A DNA stretch of 64,000 nucleotides from Lotus japonicus (taxonomy: Eukaryota; Streptophyta; Magnoliopsida; Fabales; Fabaceae). The stretch covers positions 23,453,038 through 23,517,037 of the forward strand of contig NC_080046.1 of assembly GCF_012489685.1 (NCBI RefSeq), given 5' to 3'. Within the stretch, counting starts at the first letter, position 1; every line of letters starts with the position of its first letter. The position numbers and the translations under genes were made by a program. The notes beneath the pieces were generated by a model, which was given only the letters and a program-made list of their open reading frames with translations, was not told the origin of the DNA and searched no databases. This document shows, piece by piece, positions 1 to 9,633 of this stretch.

Positions 1-1866
1 TAGTAACTTGAAAATAAAATAAAGCGGAAAATGCAGGTATTTTTTTTTCGTTTTCTTTTAGAATAAATAACATTTTAAACTAAAGACTCAACCCCAAAAT
101 GCGATAAACATAAACTAACATACAATACTATTACAGTCCTGCTGTAACTAAAAGCATCGTCACGAGTATCCTCCAGTGACGGCAAGGTTTACAAGTTTTC
201 AGAAAGCATAATTAGTTCGAAATATTATACAAGTGACAGAAGGGAATAGTCAGCCCCAGATGGCCTCCTCTAGACCTCTACAACCGACTACTCCATGAGA
301 TTCCCAACTACGGAGAATCACACGAAAGTAACGTGTCGGAGACTTACTCTGCCCCAAAATATGAATGACGAATCAGAGCTATTACAGTAACAACCAACTC
401 AAAAGACTCTAACCACCCATATCCCACACTACTATCATCGACCCTCCCTTGATCAGGCATGAAGTATGGGTCCTCATCGAAAGCTTCAGTAATAGTCATT
501 TCGCTCCGGGTCTTTCCCGCACAACGAATCATCACGAACCGGCTGACGGACGCCTGGCAGCAGGCCGACCGCCCAAACACAAACATACAAACAAAGCCAA
601 GGTGCTAGGGTCAACTTACAGAATACAATAGATATACAATCAACATGCGATAAAGGGGGTATATATATACATATAAGTTATGTATTGCCTACCCTAAGGT
701 ATATACATAGCATGTTATCGAATCTCTTACACAACTCAATCGTCAAACACATAACGATGTTAATCAACATCAAATCATCAGATCTCAACAACTATAGTTA
801 GAGTGCACGATATGTCATGCAACGTCAATCATAATAAGATGCATTGTGTGCCAGTGCAGAATATGCTGACACAAACCCGAATAACGTCACTCTGCTTGGC
901 GACGGGACAAATCAACGACGTTACTCTGCTTGGCGACGGGACAAACCAACGGTATTGCCACTTAAAGGCTGGGCACCTCGAGACGGTCGTAACACTGGCC
1001 TCGTGTTTAACCATTTCTGCTCGGGCATCGCTTATCACCTTTGGCTATAGTCAAGACGATCCAACTCTACATGGTTCGACCATTTCTGCTTGCTATGCCG
1101 GACATCAACAGGAGCGATACAACTCTACACGGATGATCGGTTCTTCCTGCTGTGCCAGGTATAGTCAGGACCGATTCAACTCTACACGGCTGATCGTTGC
1201 TTCCTGCTATACCGAAGTACTCCACTTGGCACTTCATTGCGTATATGCATGTGTGCAATATGATTATCAAAACCACGACTCGTCCTCACCACATAAGTGT
1301 TTAGCTCAAACCCAAACTCAAAACAACCCAAGAGTTAGTGTCGGTCAATACAACACAACTCCCACAACAAAACCCAAAATCAAAGCCAGAGTCAGTGTCG
1401 GTCAATACAACACGACTCGGAGTTAGTGTCGGTCAATACAACACAACTCCACCAACAAGAATACACAAGGGTCTAGTGTCGGTCAATACAACACAGCCCA
1501 AACTACAAGAGCACTAAGTGTCGGCGGACTTCCGAAAAGTAAATACTATCGTGCGTACAGTCCAGAGTTCCGAAATGAAACGCTGGTCGAAGGAAAAATA
1601 AAAAGAATCTTTAAATTTTCCAAGGATTCGAAATCTGACTTAAAACGTTGCTCTAAAGCGAAATTAGCCTATTTTGGACACGCTCGCCATAAGGCAGGTG
1701 TGCAGACGACTCGCACTAATTCCTACGGCGACTCCGCAACATTCCTCAAGCAATTCCTGAACTTTCTTCTTCATTAATCTTTCTCAAATATCAAACTCCT
1801 GTCACGCTTACACTGATTCTACGCGTGAGTCGGAAATTAACTTGTTCTGAAAATCCAGGTCTTACA
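1..1866 (-). repeat. Ty3/gypsy LTR copy A, internally deleted, cut by window start
   Basis: Homologous to the LTRs at 32865-36461 and 40449-44045. The window begins about 30 bases inside the element-sense 3' end, and the copy ends at the shared terminus ...GGTCTTACA (1866). It is about half the length of those LTRs because a central block, including the TATA region, is missing. The junction is near 1520, at a 5-base GTCGG shared by both sides. It keeps two copies of a CTCTGCTTGGCGACGGGAC-type repeat (about 888-950) and four TGTCGGTCAATACAACAC units (1336-1490). No polypurine tract follows at 1867, so this is a 5' LTR or a solo LTR of a minus-oriented element. Confidence 0.85.
344..586 (-). 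CDS. Small ORF inside LTR copy A (80 aa), function unknown
   Basis: An 80-codon ORF on the element-sense strand near the 3' end of the LTR. Clearly homologous ORFs occupy the same place in LTRs D (30098-30337), B (33250-33492), C (40834-41076) and E (46007-46246). A shared core is GKTRS, followed by TEAFDEDP. A weaker match exists to the 177-aa ORF at 22527-23060. No known domain is recognised. Changes between copies are mostly amino-acid-altering, so current selection is not shown. It could be a decayed remnant of a longer LTR-encoded protein. Confidence 0.35.
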   Translation of the reverse strand: MFVFGRSACCQASVSRFVMIRCAGKTRSEMTITEAFDEDPYFMPDQGRVDDSSVGYGWLESFELVVTVIALIRHSYFGAE

Positions 1867-2257
1867 GATGGAGTTGACAAGGAGAAACATTCATATTGCG
1901 CAACATTTGAGTAAGAAAGGGGGAGAAGGGAAGTTTAATGCTCAGATCAAGAAACAGGTATTCGTAAGCGAAGAAAAAATGGGAATATTTAGGGTCATTA
2001 AGCTCACGATGCTGCCCGGAGCGGTCTTGTCCCCGACATCTAGTGGTTCGGAGAAGGCCCTCTAATAATGGAGAATGGCAGAGCCCACCAACCTTGCGAG
2101 CAAGGTCAGAGATAGATTTGCTAGTTGACAGTTCTGATGGTTGATCATGAACTCCTTGATCAGGAGCTTCTGAAATAGGGGAGAGCAGAGTGGCGAAGGT
2201 CGTCAAGAGATGGGCTTTGATCTCCTCAATGGAAGACAGGGCCCCTGTTGAAGACAT
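1862..2257 (-). pseudogene. Unrecognised ORF interrupted by LTR copy A
   Basis: From an ATG at 2255-2257 a minus-strand ORF runs about 130 codons to a stop formed by the first bases of LTR copy A (TGTAAG, read on the minus strand). Upstream of the ATG the minus strand is pyrimidine-rich and could be a 5' leader; the frame stays open to about 2500. The N-terminal part is Ser/Leu/Ile-rich with an amphipathic look (SSIEEIKAHLLTTF), but no family is recognised. It may be a host exon, or an ORF of another transposon, disrupted by insertion of the LTR. Coding status is uncertain. Confidence 0.25.
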
Positions 2258-2259
2258 CA

Positions 2260-2930
2260 AAGAAAGTAAAGAGAGAAAGGGGAGAAGGAAAGGATGAAGA
2301 CTAACTAGAAAGGGAACCGTGAGAAGAAGAGCAAGAGCCGGAGTAGGGATTCCTGAGATCAGGAAAGGAGACTGGAGCGAGAGTTGGGGGCAAATATGGG
2401 AGCAGTTAATAGAAGATGATGAATGATGTGAGGGAAGAGAACTCAGATGTTGGGTGTGATAAAGATTAGAAAATCGTGCTTCATCACGGTAAATCATCAT
2501 GGTAAAGGTGGGCCCAAAAACAAAAGTCTGACGTGGGTTCCGGAGAGTAAGGGCAGCACATTAAGTGGAAAGCCATGACGGTTGAAGCTGGTTGGTTCAA
2601 ATTTAAAATTGACAAGATGTTGACATAATTCGAAAAAGCATTTTAAAGGTGGCGGTGGAGATTCTGTGGATCTACTAATCCAAACATTGTTTCAAGGCGC
2701 GACGTGCGGAAATGATGCAACATGGGACAAAACGTCACGATTTGGGGCATGAGCATGGCTATGCCGAGTCAGGTGGACCAAAAGACGTCGCCACAAGCCT
2801 GCTTGTGGACTTGGGTCGCCCAGAAGAAGAGGACGCCGCTGGAGATCCAAAGTGTTGATTACAAAGGCTTATTTATCAGGCCATGCTGGCCATTGTTTTT
2901 CACTTCTAGATTTTAAGCTTTTAAGTTTTA
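2260..2930. other. Non-coding interval, no feature recognised
   Basis: Purine-rich on the plus strand to about 2450, then mixed sequence. The plus ORF at 2722-2916 has no recognisable family. No terminal repeats or target duplication were found. Confidence 0.4.
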
Positions 2931-3330
2931 GTCGGTGTCCTTAGGGATCTCGCCTTATTTCTTATTTAAAGACACAATTAGCTTTCATCCTTCGAGCTCG
3001 GTGTCTTTTGGACCTGTGGACTGGGCGAGACCCCAGGGTCCCTCACCCAGGGTACCTGGCCTTGGGCGGGGGACGCGCCATGACCTTGGGCCGCCCTTCC
3101 CGAGGCCCAACAGGCCCATTTGGATAAGATAAAGGCGCCAAAGCCCAACTCTACCTCTATAAATAGGAGGGAAATACCAATTGTAAGGGACTCTTAGCTC
3201 ATTTGAATAATAATAGCATTGAAATTCAGTTATACTTTTTCTCTCTAAGCGGTTAGAGCTTCTCTCTCTAAGCATTCTCATCACCTTCCTCACACTTTGG
3301 GTACTACATTCCATCTCTATATTCTAGCAC
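2930..3330 (+). repeat. Probable LTR fragment with TATA box, plus orientation
   Basis: GC-rich stretch followed by TATAAATAG at about 3168, a leader-like stretch and a pyrimidine-rich segment, the usual layout of a gypsy LTR U3-R-U5. Part of it (CTGGGCGAGACCC at about 3018) recurs at 22028-22040, showing the sequence is repetitive. Neither edge nor a primer site could be placed. Confidence 0.4.
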
Positions 3331-3702
3331 GGAACAAAAAAATAATTGATTTTATTTTAAGTGATTTTTTTGAAAAAGTAGATTTTCATTTAACTTTGTC
3401 TACAAATATAATAAGTGCTTTCAATTTTAGAAGTGATTTTAAACTGTTTAGATACATAAAATTTCAAATATCAATTAGGGGTATTTTTGAACTTGCAAAA
3501 GTTTTAAGAGAGTGTTCCGTTCCGTTCCCTTCCGTTCTACCATTTTCCAGGGAACCAAAGTGTCCCGTTCCTAGAGCCTTTTGTCACGTTCTGTTTCATC
3601 TTAAAAACATGACAAACACATAACGGAACCCATGTGTCCTGTTCTGTTCCCTTCCCACATGTCTACAAAACGCTACCTAAGAGTAAACAAATCTATGCGT
3701 CC
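3331..3702. other. AT-rich non-coding DNA
   Basis: AT-rich DNA to about 3500, then a low-complexity block rich in GTTCC/TTCCG words (3505-3660). No reading frame with a recognisable family and no terminal repeats seen. Confidence 0.4.
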
Positions 3703-3929
3703 GTTTCCCGAATTTATTATTTTTTTGTTCTTTAGCCACCGGTCTACACGGGGGGAAAGGTACCCCACGTGACTTATCTGGTTGGGATACGGTAGTGATG
3801 TCTCTAGTCACAAAGGTATTATTTTTTACCTCAGAGAGAATCGAACCCGGGCCAGAAATTTTGGTGAAATCCCCAATGAAATGCACATTCACCACTTGTG
3901 CTACCCTTGTTGTTTCCCGAATTTATTAT
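3703..3929 (-). mobile_element. tRNA-derived SINE with 18-bp target duplication
   Basis: A 191-bp body (3721-3911) is flanked by perfect 18-bp copies of GTTTCCCGAATTTATTAT at 3703-3720 and 3912-3929. Read on the minus strand it begins with an A-box-like TAGCACAAGTGG near the 5' end, followed by a B-box-like GGGTTCGATTCTC, and it ends in an A-rich tail (seen as TTTTTT at 3721). This is the structure of a pol III-transcribed plant SINE moved by LINE-type target-primed reverse transcription. No subfamily is assigned. Confidence 0.85.
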
Positions 3930-4300
3930 GATATCTTTTAGGAACAAAATTGGAATAATATGTTCTACGGCTCTACGCGTCATGTTTTAAATAAATAAAT
4001 AATCAAGGTTGTTATTGGCATTTCACCTTCATGGTGACAACCTATTTTTTTTATTGATGACAACCTTAATAACAAAACTATTTTGGTCAAACTATTAAAA
4101 ATTATAGATTTAATTTCTATGCATTTACACTGTAAAGTATTGCATTCATTCACATCTTACAATTTTTTGTTTTAAATTTAGATTTAAATTTAATTATGAC
4201 ATGGAAAATGATGGATTTTAATTAGATAACTCGATAAAACTATTTTACACTATCAACGTATTGTAAATTAACTCAAAAAATCATATATAATACTTTCCTC
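3930..4300. other. AT-rich non-coding DNA
   Basis: No coding potential. A short inverted pair around 4013-4065 (AAGGTTGT... and ...ACAACCTT) and TTACACT motifs near 4126 and 4242 hint at eroded MITEs, but no target duplication is visible. Confidence 0.35.
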
Positions 4301-4302
4301 TT

Positions 4303-6420
4303 GTGTAAGGTTCACATGAGTTTTCTTCTAAGAGGAACAAATGTTTTAATGATGACAAAACAATGTCGACTATGACGAAACGACAAAGAGCCAACTGAAG
4401 CAATCAATGCTAACTCAACAATGGTTATATTATGACATCGTCTACATGCACCGTCTATACATTGATGGTATTCTCAACTAAAGCACACAAGTAAAATTCA
4501 ACAAGTGTTATAATCTGACATCGTCTATACAATCATAGTCTAATCCCTCTAGTCTAAGAGATCATTGCTTACAAATTGGACCATCCAAGAGTCTCATCGT
4601 CCCACAACCTCAATGATCCAAGAATGTCATCGTCTAATCTCTACTCTTATTCAAAGTAATTATATATTAAGATGAACCAAGGCTACAAAGATTGAAACAA
4701 TTAGAAGACAAATGTATCGTTCGATGAAGCAACTAAAGCAAGACAATATGCTTGTTCACACGTGACTAGTTGAACACGACAAGAGTACAATATTCAAAAT
4801 CAAAAGTACAGATATGTCACATCAATAGAAAGCTATGAAGCACGCCTATATGTCAAAAAGAGAATTGTCTTATCAGACACCTATCTTCAGCGGTCAAGAG
4901 GCTATCTAGGTTCAAAACTAGCCTGAACATGATCAGCGGGAAATAAGCAACAAAGTACATCTTACAGCTATCATGGACGATGAAGACATGCTGAAAGTAT
5001 TTCTCTAATCACTAAAGTTTTCATTCATCTAATAAAAATCAGAATATCTGCTATCATAGTACTTGTGGTCAGAACGACTATCTTCTACTCTCTAACGTCT
5101 TCTACAACCTTCTCTGTGAGTCTTGCACCTTGTAGCTGTCATATGTTTAAGACTTAGTATAAATGGAATATGCAGAAAAGATAGGTGAAGATTGTTAAGA
5201 GAGATGTGGAAAGCAAAGTGATCCTCAAAGACAATGAGATTGAGTGAAAAAGAAAGAAAGTGCGAAAAATATGAAGTGAAAATGAGCTGAAGAGTCAAAT
5301 ATAGAAAAATAAAAAGAAGAAGAAGATCAAGAGAAATAAGAGAAAAGAGTTAGAATGCACGAATTGAGGGGGAGTATACTCAATTGATCATGGAGTGCAC
5401 TACTGACATGAGTTCTCACAAGCTTCAACAGTTCATCAATACTTGAGACATGTAGCAAAAGGAAGTAACTCTCTAAATTTGAGTTCTGATTTTGCATGTC
5501 TTATATTCAAAAGACCTTGAGAGAGGGAGCAACGGTGAAGATGAAGAAAAGCAAGGTTGAGCTAAATCAATCACAACATCACTGCCTATGCTTTGTGAGA
5601 GTGAGAAGAAAAGAAAAAGGCTTAAATACAAAGATACATATTCTAAGCCTAGAGTGAAAAAGTGAAGAATGATCTTGATCATGAGTCTCCATCATCTACC
5701 TAGAAATGTGATCAAGTCATTTGAAGTGAGTATTGAGAGCACTTTGATCTAATAAACTTTATCCTATACAACAAGAGATAAATTGTTCTAAGTTACATTT
5801 GTATGCATCTCTAAAGTCTGTATGAAAAGCACCCCAAATGCAAATTTGTAAATCATTATGCCTGAAGAGGCATAGAGAAAGAATACTTGTAAGTTTCAGG
5901 AGAGGCATGAGAAATAATACTTAGTTATACCCAGAGAGACATGGTAAAGAATACTCGGTTATGTTTGGTGAGGCATAGACAAAAAATACTCGGTTATGCC
6001 TGGAGAGTCATGGACAAGAATACTCGGTTGTGCTTGGAGAGGCACGAGAAAAAAAAAACTTGTTTATGCTTAAAGAGGCATGGAAAAAGAATATATACTT
6101 GTTTATTCCTAAAGAGGCATGAGAAAAAGAATACTTGTAAGGAGAAGTTCTTTATACTTAATAATGTAAACCTCCAATATTGGGTGAACGAGAAAAAATG
6201 ATGTGTGTCCATTGTCTGCAGCCTTCTACTTTCCTCTATCGTCTACACATCACGTCTCGAGACGAAACACTCATTTGAATATTTCATTACAACGTCCAGA
6301 AGAATCTAATCAATCGCGATCAAATTCCATAAACATAATCCAACCTCCTTGTTGTGTCCCTGTGGTTTCACTCATCTTGCATGTTACTTTTTTTTCTCAA
6401 ACTATTTCATATTATTGACT
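4303..6420 (+). repeat. Possible eroded copia-type LTR or LTR fragment
   Basis: Begins TGTAAGGTTCACATGAG and soon contains AATGATGACAAAAC, wording seen in many SIRE-like LTRs. It holds no convincing ORF and carries a tandem array at its right end. The right boundary, primer site and target duplication were not found, so the class is an inference. Confidence 0.3.
5870..6150 (+). repeat. Tandem array, unit about 40-45 bp, 6-7 copies
   Basis: Imperfect repeats built on AGAGGCATGG...AAGAATACT...GGTTATGC. The units drift along the array, becoming AAAGAGGCATG...ACTTGTTTAT to the right. The 86-aa ORF at 5941-6201 is only this array read through, since the unit length often keeps frame. Confidence 0.75.
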
Positions 6421-6686
6421 AGCTCCACCCATTTTATTTTTTAAAAAAAAGGGGACTAAAACCCACATTCAACTAGGTCTAGTACAATTGATAGATAGTT
6501 GATTTTTTCAGCATTTAGGTTTATAGTTTGACCCATGAGCGATGTGTATGGAGAGATATTTGTTGAAAGAAAACCACCCACTTAATTTGATCTCAAAGCA
6601 TCGAGAGGATTAATCTCATGACAGTCATACATGAAATACGGAAAATAATGTTTTTGTTAAACATCCTCAAAAAATGACATGTTTTG

Positions 6687-6838
6687 TTTTTAGTCTTACC
6701 TTCACATTTTTCATGCAATCTAAGTGGAATAAACACAATTAATGTAAGGGTGTAAATGAATAAATACAATAACCATTTAACCAATCCATGCGTAATTCCG
6801 TGTCGGTTAGATGAAAAATGTGACAATAAGGACTAAAA
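6687..6838. repeat. Short inverted repeat, possible MITE remnant
   Basis: About 28-bp arms at 6687-6714 (TTAGTCTTACC...TTTTTCAT) and 6811-6838 (ATGAAAAATGTGAC...GACTAAAA) are imperfect inverse complements around a 96-bp AT-rich spacer. No target duplication is evident. Confidence 0.4.
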
Positions 6839-6904
6839 GAAAAATGTTTAATTATGAGAGGATTTTAAACAAAATTTTTTTTTTTTCAGGAATAAAAAAC
6901 AAAA

Positions 6905-7931
6905 ATAATGTATTTAGTCGGAGTGGCAGTAGACGTCGAGGCTGTGTGTGTTTTATGTGGGTTGGAGGTGGAATCGGTGACACACTTACTGGTTACATTC
7001 ACTTTTGCTTTGAAGGTGTGGAACAGGATTATGAGGCGCGAAGGGCTGTCGTGGTGTGCTCCGGGCTCAATTTTAGTGTTACTGCAAGAGTGGGATTCGT
7101 TGCGGTTGGGCACGACGTGGGAACTGTGGAGGCTGGTACCTTATGCCATGGGTTGATCTATATGGCTGGCACGGAACGGGGTCATTTTTAAGGGTGAGGA
7201 AGTTTCTAGAACAGGTGTGTGGGATATTCATTTAACTAGGATTTATTGGTGGATCAAGGCACAGAAGATAGATTGTCCCTATGGTTTAGTTGATTTCATG
7301 CAGCAATTTAGCAATGTAAGAATGACTCAACGAACGCAAAGTAGACGGTGGGGAGAATGGTGTTGCCCGTCGGAGGGGGTTCTGAAGTGTAATGTGGATG
7401 GAGCAGCTCGGGGCTCGTCGGGCATAGGAGGTATTGGGGGGGTTGTTCGAGACTATAAGGGAGAGATCAGAGGTTTTTTCTCCATAGCTGTACGGACGAT
7501 GTTTGCGTACGAAGCAGAGGTAAGGGCTATACGTTCAATGCTTGAGTTGCAAAGAATTTGGTTTGCGTAAGATAATTGTGGAGAGTGACTCTAGGCTTGC
7601 AGTTGACTGGGCAACCAAGGATCGTTTAGACCATGGAAATTGTTGAATGACTTACATACAATTGACTTGCTGAAGGTAGACATGGAGTGCCTGCATATAG
7701 GACATGTCTATTAGGAGATTAATGTTCAAGCTGATTTCTTGGCTAAATCGGGATGCGATCGGGAAGTTGCGTTGTGGGTGTTTTGTCCATCATAATCGCC
7801 ACCTATATTAAATGTTTTGCGGGCTTATGAAGGAAAACGTTTAAGTTGAAGGAGTAGCGGGGCATGTTGAGGTTCCTGATTATGGAGTTCGTGGAGGGAG
7901 AGTAAGACTTATGAGTTTCCTATGTTGTTGT
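6905..7931 (+). pseudogene. LINE (L1-type) ORF2 C-terminal remnant: zf-RVT and RNase H
   Basis: The 5' part of a plant L1 ORF2 is missing. What remains reads first as the zinc-binding segment after the reverse transcriptase (CxxC with ESVTHLL at about 6945-6990), then as an RNase H-like domain (KCNVDGAARGSSG...GGVVRD, 7385-7455, then YEAEVRAI). Further on are a VESDSRLAVDW-like motif (about 7577-7610) and an ADFLAKSG-like motif (about 7730-7750) in another frame. It is dead: an in-frame TGA replaces an expected Trp near 7154, and a frameshift lies near 7560. The 3' UTR continues at 21371 beyond a later insertion. Confidence 0.8.
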
Positions 7932-8355
7932 TGGTCGATCCGCAAGTGTACGGAATTCACCCGGTTTTAAATTATCGAACCACAGGGAATTGGAATGTGA
8001 ATTCAGTTTAAGAGTCAAGTTCAAGGTTAAAAAGCGAGTAAAATTCAGTATTAAAGGTTGATTGATTGTTGTGATACTTAATTAGAAAGCTAACAAAGAT
8101 AAGTGTGTGATAATCAATGGTGAGAATGCCTTGGGTTCTTGCTTGACTAATTCAGTTCTAATCAACCTATTCTATCCACAAAACTCCGAGTCTCTCCTTG
8201 ATGTTCTAGCCTAATCAATCATCTATCGATGCCTCGCATAGACAATCCTCTCAAGCCAAAAGATAGGCACAATTCCTTGATAACCTAAACATTTGCTAAA
8301 GGCATTAAGCATGCAATTCAGGCCAACAAACCCCAACCCTTCCTCTATTCCTAGT
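7932..8355 (-). repeat. Solo LTR, element-sense 3' part (left piece)
   Basis: Begins TGGTCGATCC directly after GTTGT (7927-7931). Its other end is 21365 (...GTCATCA), followed by a second GTTGT (21366-21370). Removing the nested SIRE copy leaves a 1362-bp unit with TG...CA ends and a 5-bp duplication, which is a solo LTR. A TATA box on the minus strand of the right piece gives the orientation. Likely gypsy, but the lineage is not established. Confidence 0.8.
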
Positions 8356-9561
8356 TGTAAGATCAAGTTTTGATCTAGTAGTACAACTCTATGTTTTGAT
8401 GATTACAAGTTACCCTTTTGATATGAACAATTGTGGTACTCTAACGTGTTTTTCTGAGTGTGCTATTTGCAGGCTCTGACCTCAACTCAATCTCACACAA
8501 ATCAGAAGCACTGTGTATAAAGAGCAACCCAAGCAACGCTTTCGCATTCACCATGTTCAGTATGAACAGTGGAAAAGCTTCAGAAGTTCTGAAGTTATAC
8601 AAACTCTGATGTGGACTCAGTCACTAGAAGTTCTGAAGATCCAGAAAGTCTGATAACCAAGAAACACTGAAGGCTCAGATGTTCTGATGGTGTAGAAGAC
8701 TCTGAAGATCCAGAAGCTGATTAGTGAAGTTCTGATGTCCAGAAGCAAGATACTCTGAAGACCATGTTCTTCCCTCTGAGTTCAGAATCAGAAGAAACAA
8801 TGGTCAGAGGATCTGGGCTTTCCCTCTGACTCTGATCAACCGGCTTCACAAGTTCCAATATGAAGCATTCCCCTGATCAGAAGTCTCCTAGGTTTAAAGG
8901 TCGCGTCGCTATCCAAGTACAAAAGCAACTGTACCTTCCTGACGACCTACCTAACAGTCTCAGACACAGCAGAAGCTGGATTTTCCAGAACTGCCCTCCA
9001 ACGGTAGCATTTCCCATGCAACGCTCAACCCTAATCCTTGGAGTATATAAGAGGCTGAAGACTGAAAGAAACGGCTAGAAGCATACACATAGGCGCAAGA
9101 CAAACTTAAATTCTTCTAAGTTTTCTTTCATCTGAAATTCATTGAGTTTACTATTAGCTTTTTAGAAGCAAATCTCTTGTAAACAATTCTTTGATAAACA
9201 ATTTGTTTAGTTCCTTTAGGAGATCAAGGCTGATCGGATCCTAGAGAAGACTAAGAGAGTGAATCTTAGTGTGAGCTAAGTCAGTGTAATTGTTAGTCAC
9301 TTGTAGGTTTCAAGTGCAGTTGTAACTCTTACCTGATTAGTGGATTGCCTTCATTCTAAGAAGGAAGAAATCACCTTAACGGGTGGACTGGAGTAGCTTG
9401 AGTGATTTATCAAGTGAACCAGGATAAAATCCTTGTGTGCTTCTCTATCTCTTATCTTTAGCACTTAAGTTCTCGAAAGATTTGTCAAAATCTTTAAGGT
9501 GGGAGTTTTATACTGAAAACGTTATTCAAACCCCCCCTTTCTACCGTTTTTCATACCTTCA
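8356..9561 (+). repeat. SIRE copy 1, 5' LTR (1206 bp)
   Basis: TGTAAGATC...ACCTTCA with TG...CA ends. Dense with imperfect TTCTGAAG/CAGAAG words at 8580-8830. A TATA box (TATATAA, 9044-9050) sits near the middle, so U3 is about 700 bp. Same length as the 3' LTR. Confidence 0.95.
9044..9050 (+). promoter_or_regulatory. SIRE copy 1 5' LTR TATA box
   Basis: GAGTATATAAGAGG context. This is the only strong TATA box seen in the LTR on the sense strand, and it would start the genomic RNA around 9075-9085. The same site is at 19905-19911 in the 3' LTR. Confidence 0.6.
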
Positions 9562-9563
9562 AT

Positions 9564-9575
9564 TGGTATCAGAGC
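9564..9575 (+). other. Primer binding site, initiator tRNA-Met
   Basis: TGGTATCAGAGC, the standard plant sequence complementary to the 3' end of initiator tRNA-Met, two bases after the 5' LTR. Confidence 0.9.
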
Positions 9576-9633
9576 GCAAGTTCTGATTACCACACCTAAC
9601 AGTGTTCAGTGATCCGGGCCGGTGTGAAAAACA

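Noticed and set aside
803..1426. 207-codon plus-strand ORF in LTR copy A
   Set aside because: It is antisense to the element, built from tandem repeat units, and not kept as one frame in LTRs B and C.
6471..6560. Possible second SINE (GGTCTAGTACAATTGATAG, then a degenerate B-box-like stretch)
   Set aside because: Boxes too diverged and no target duplication found.
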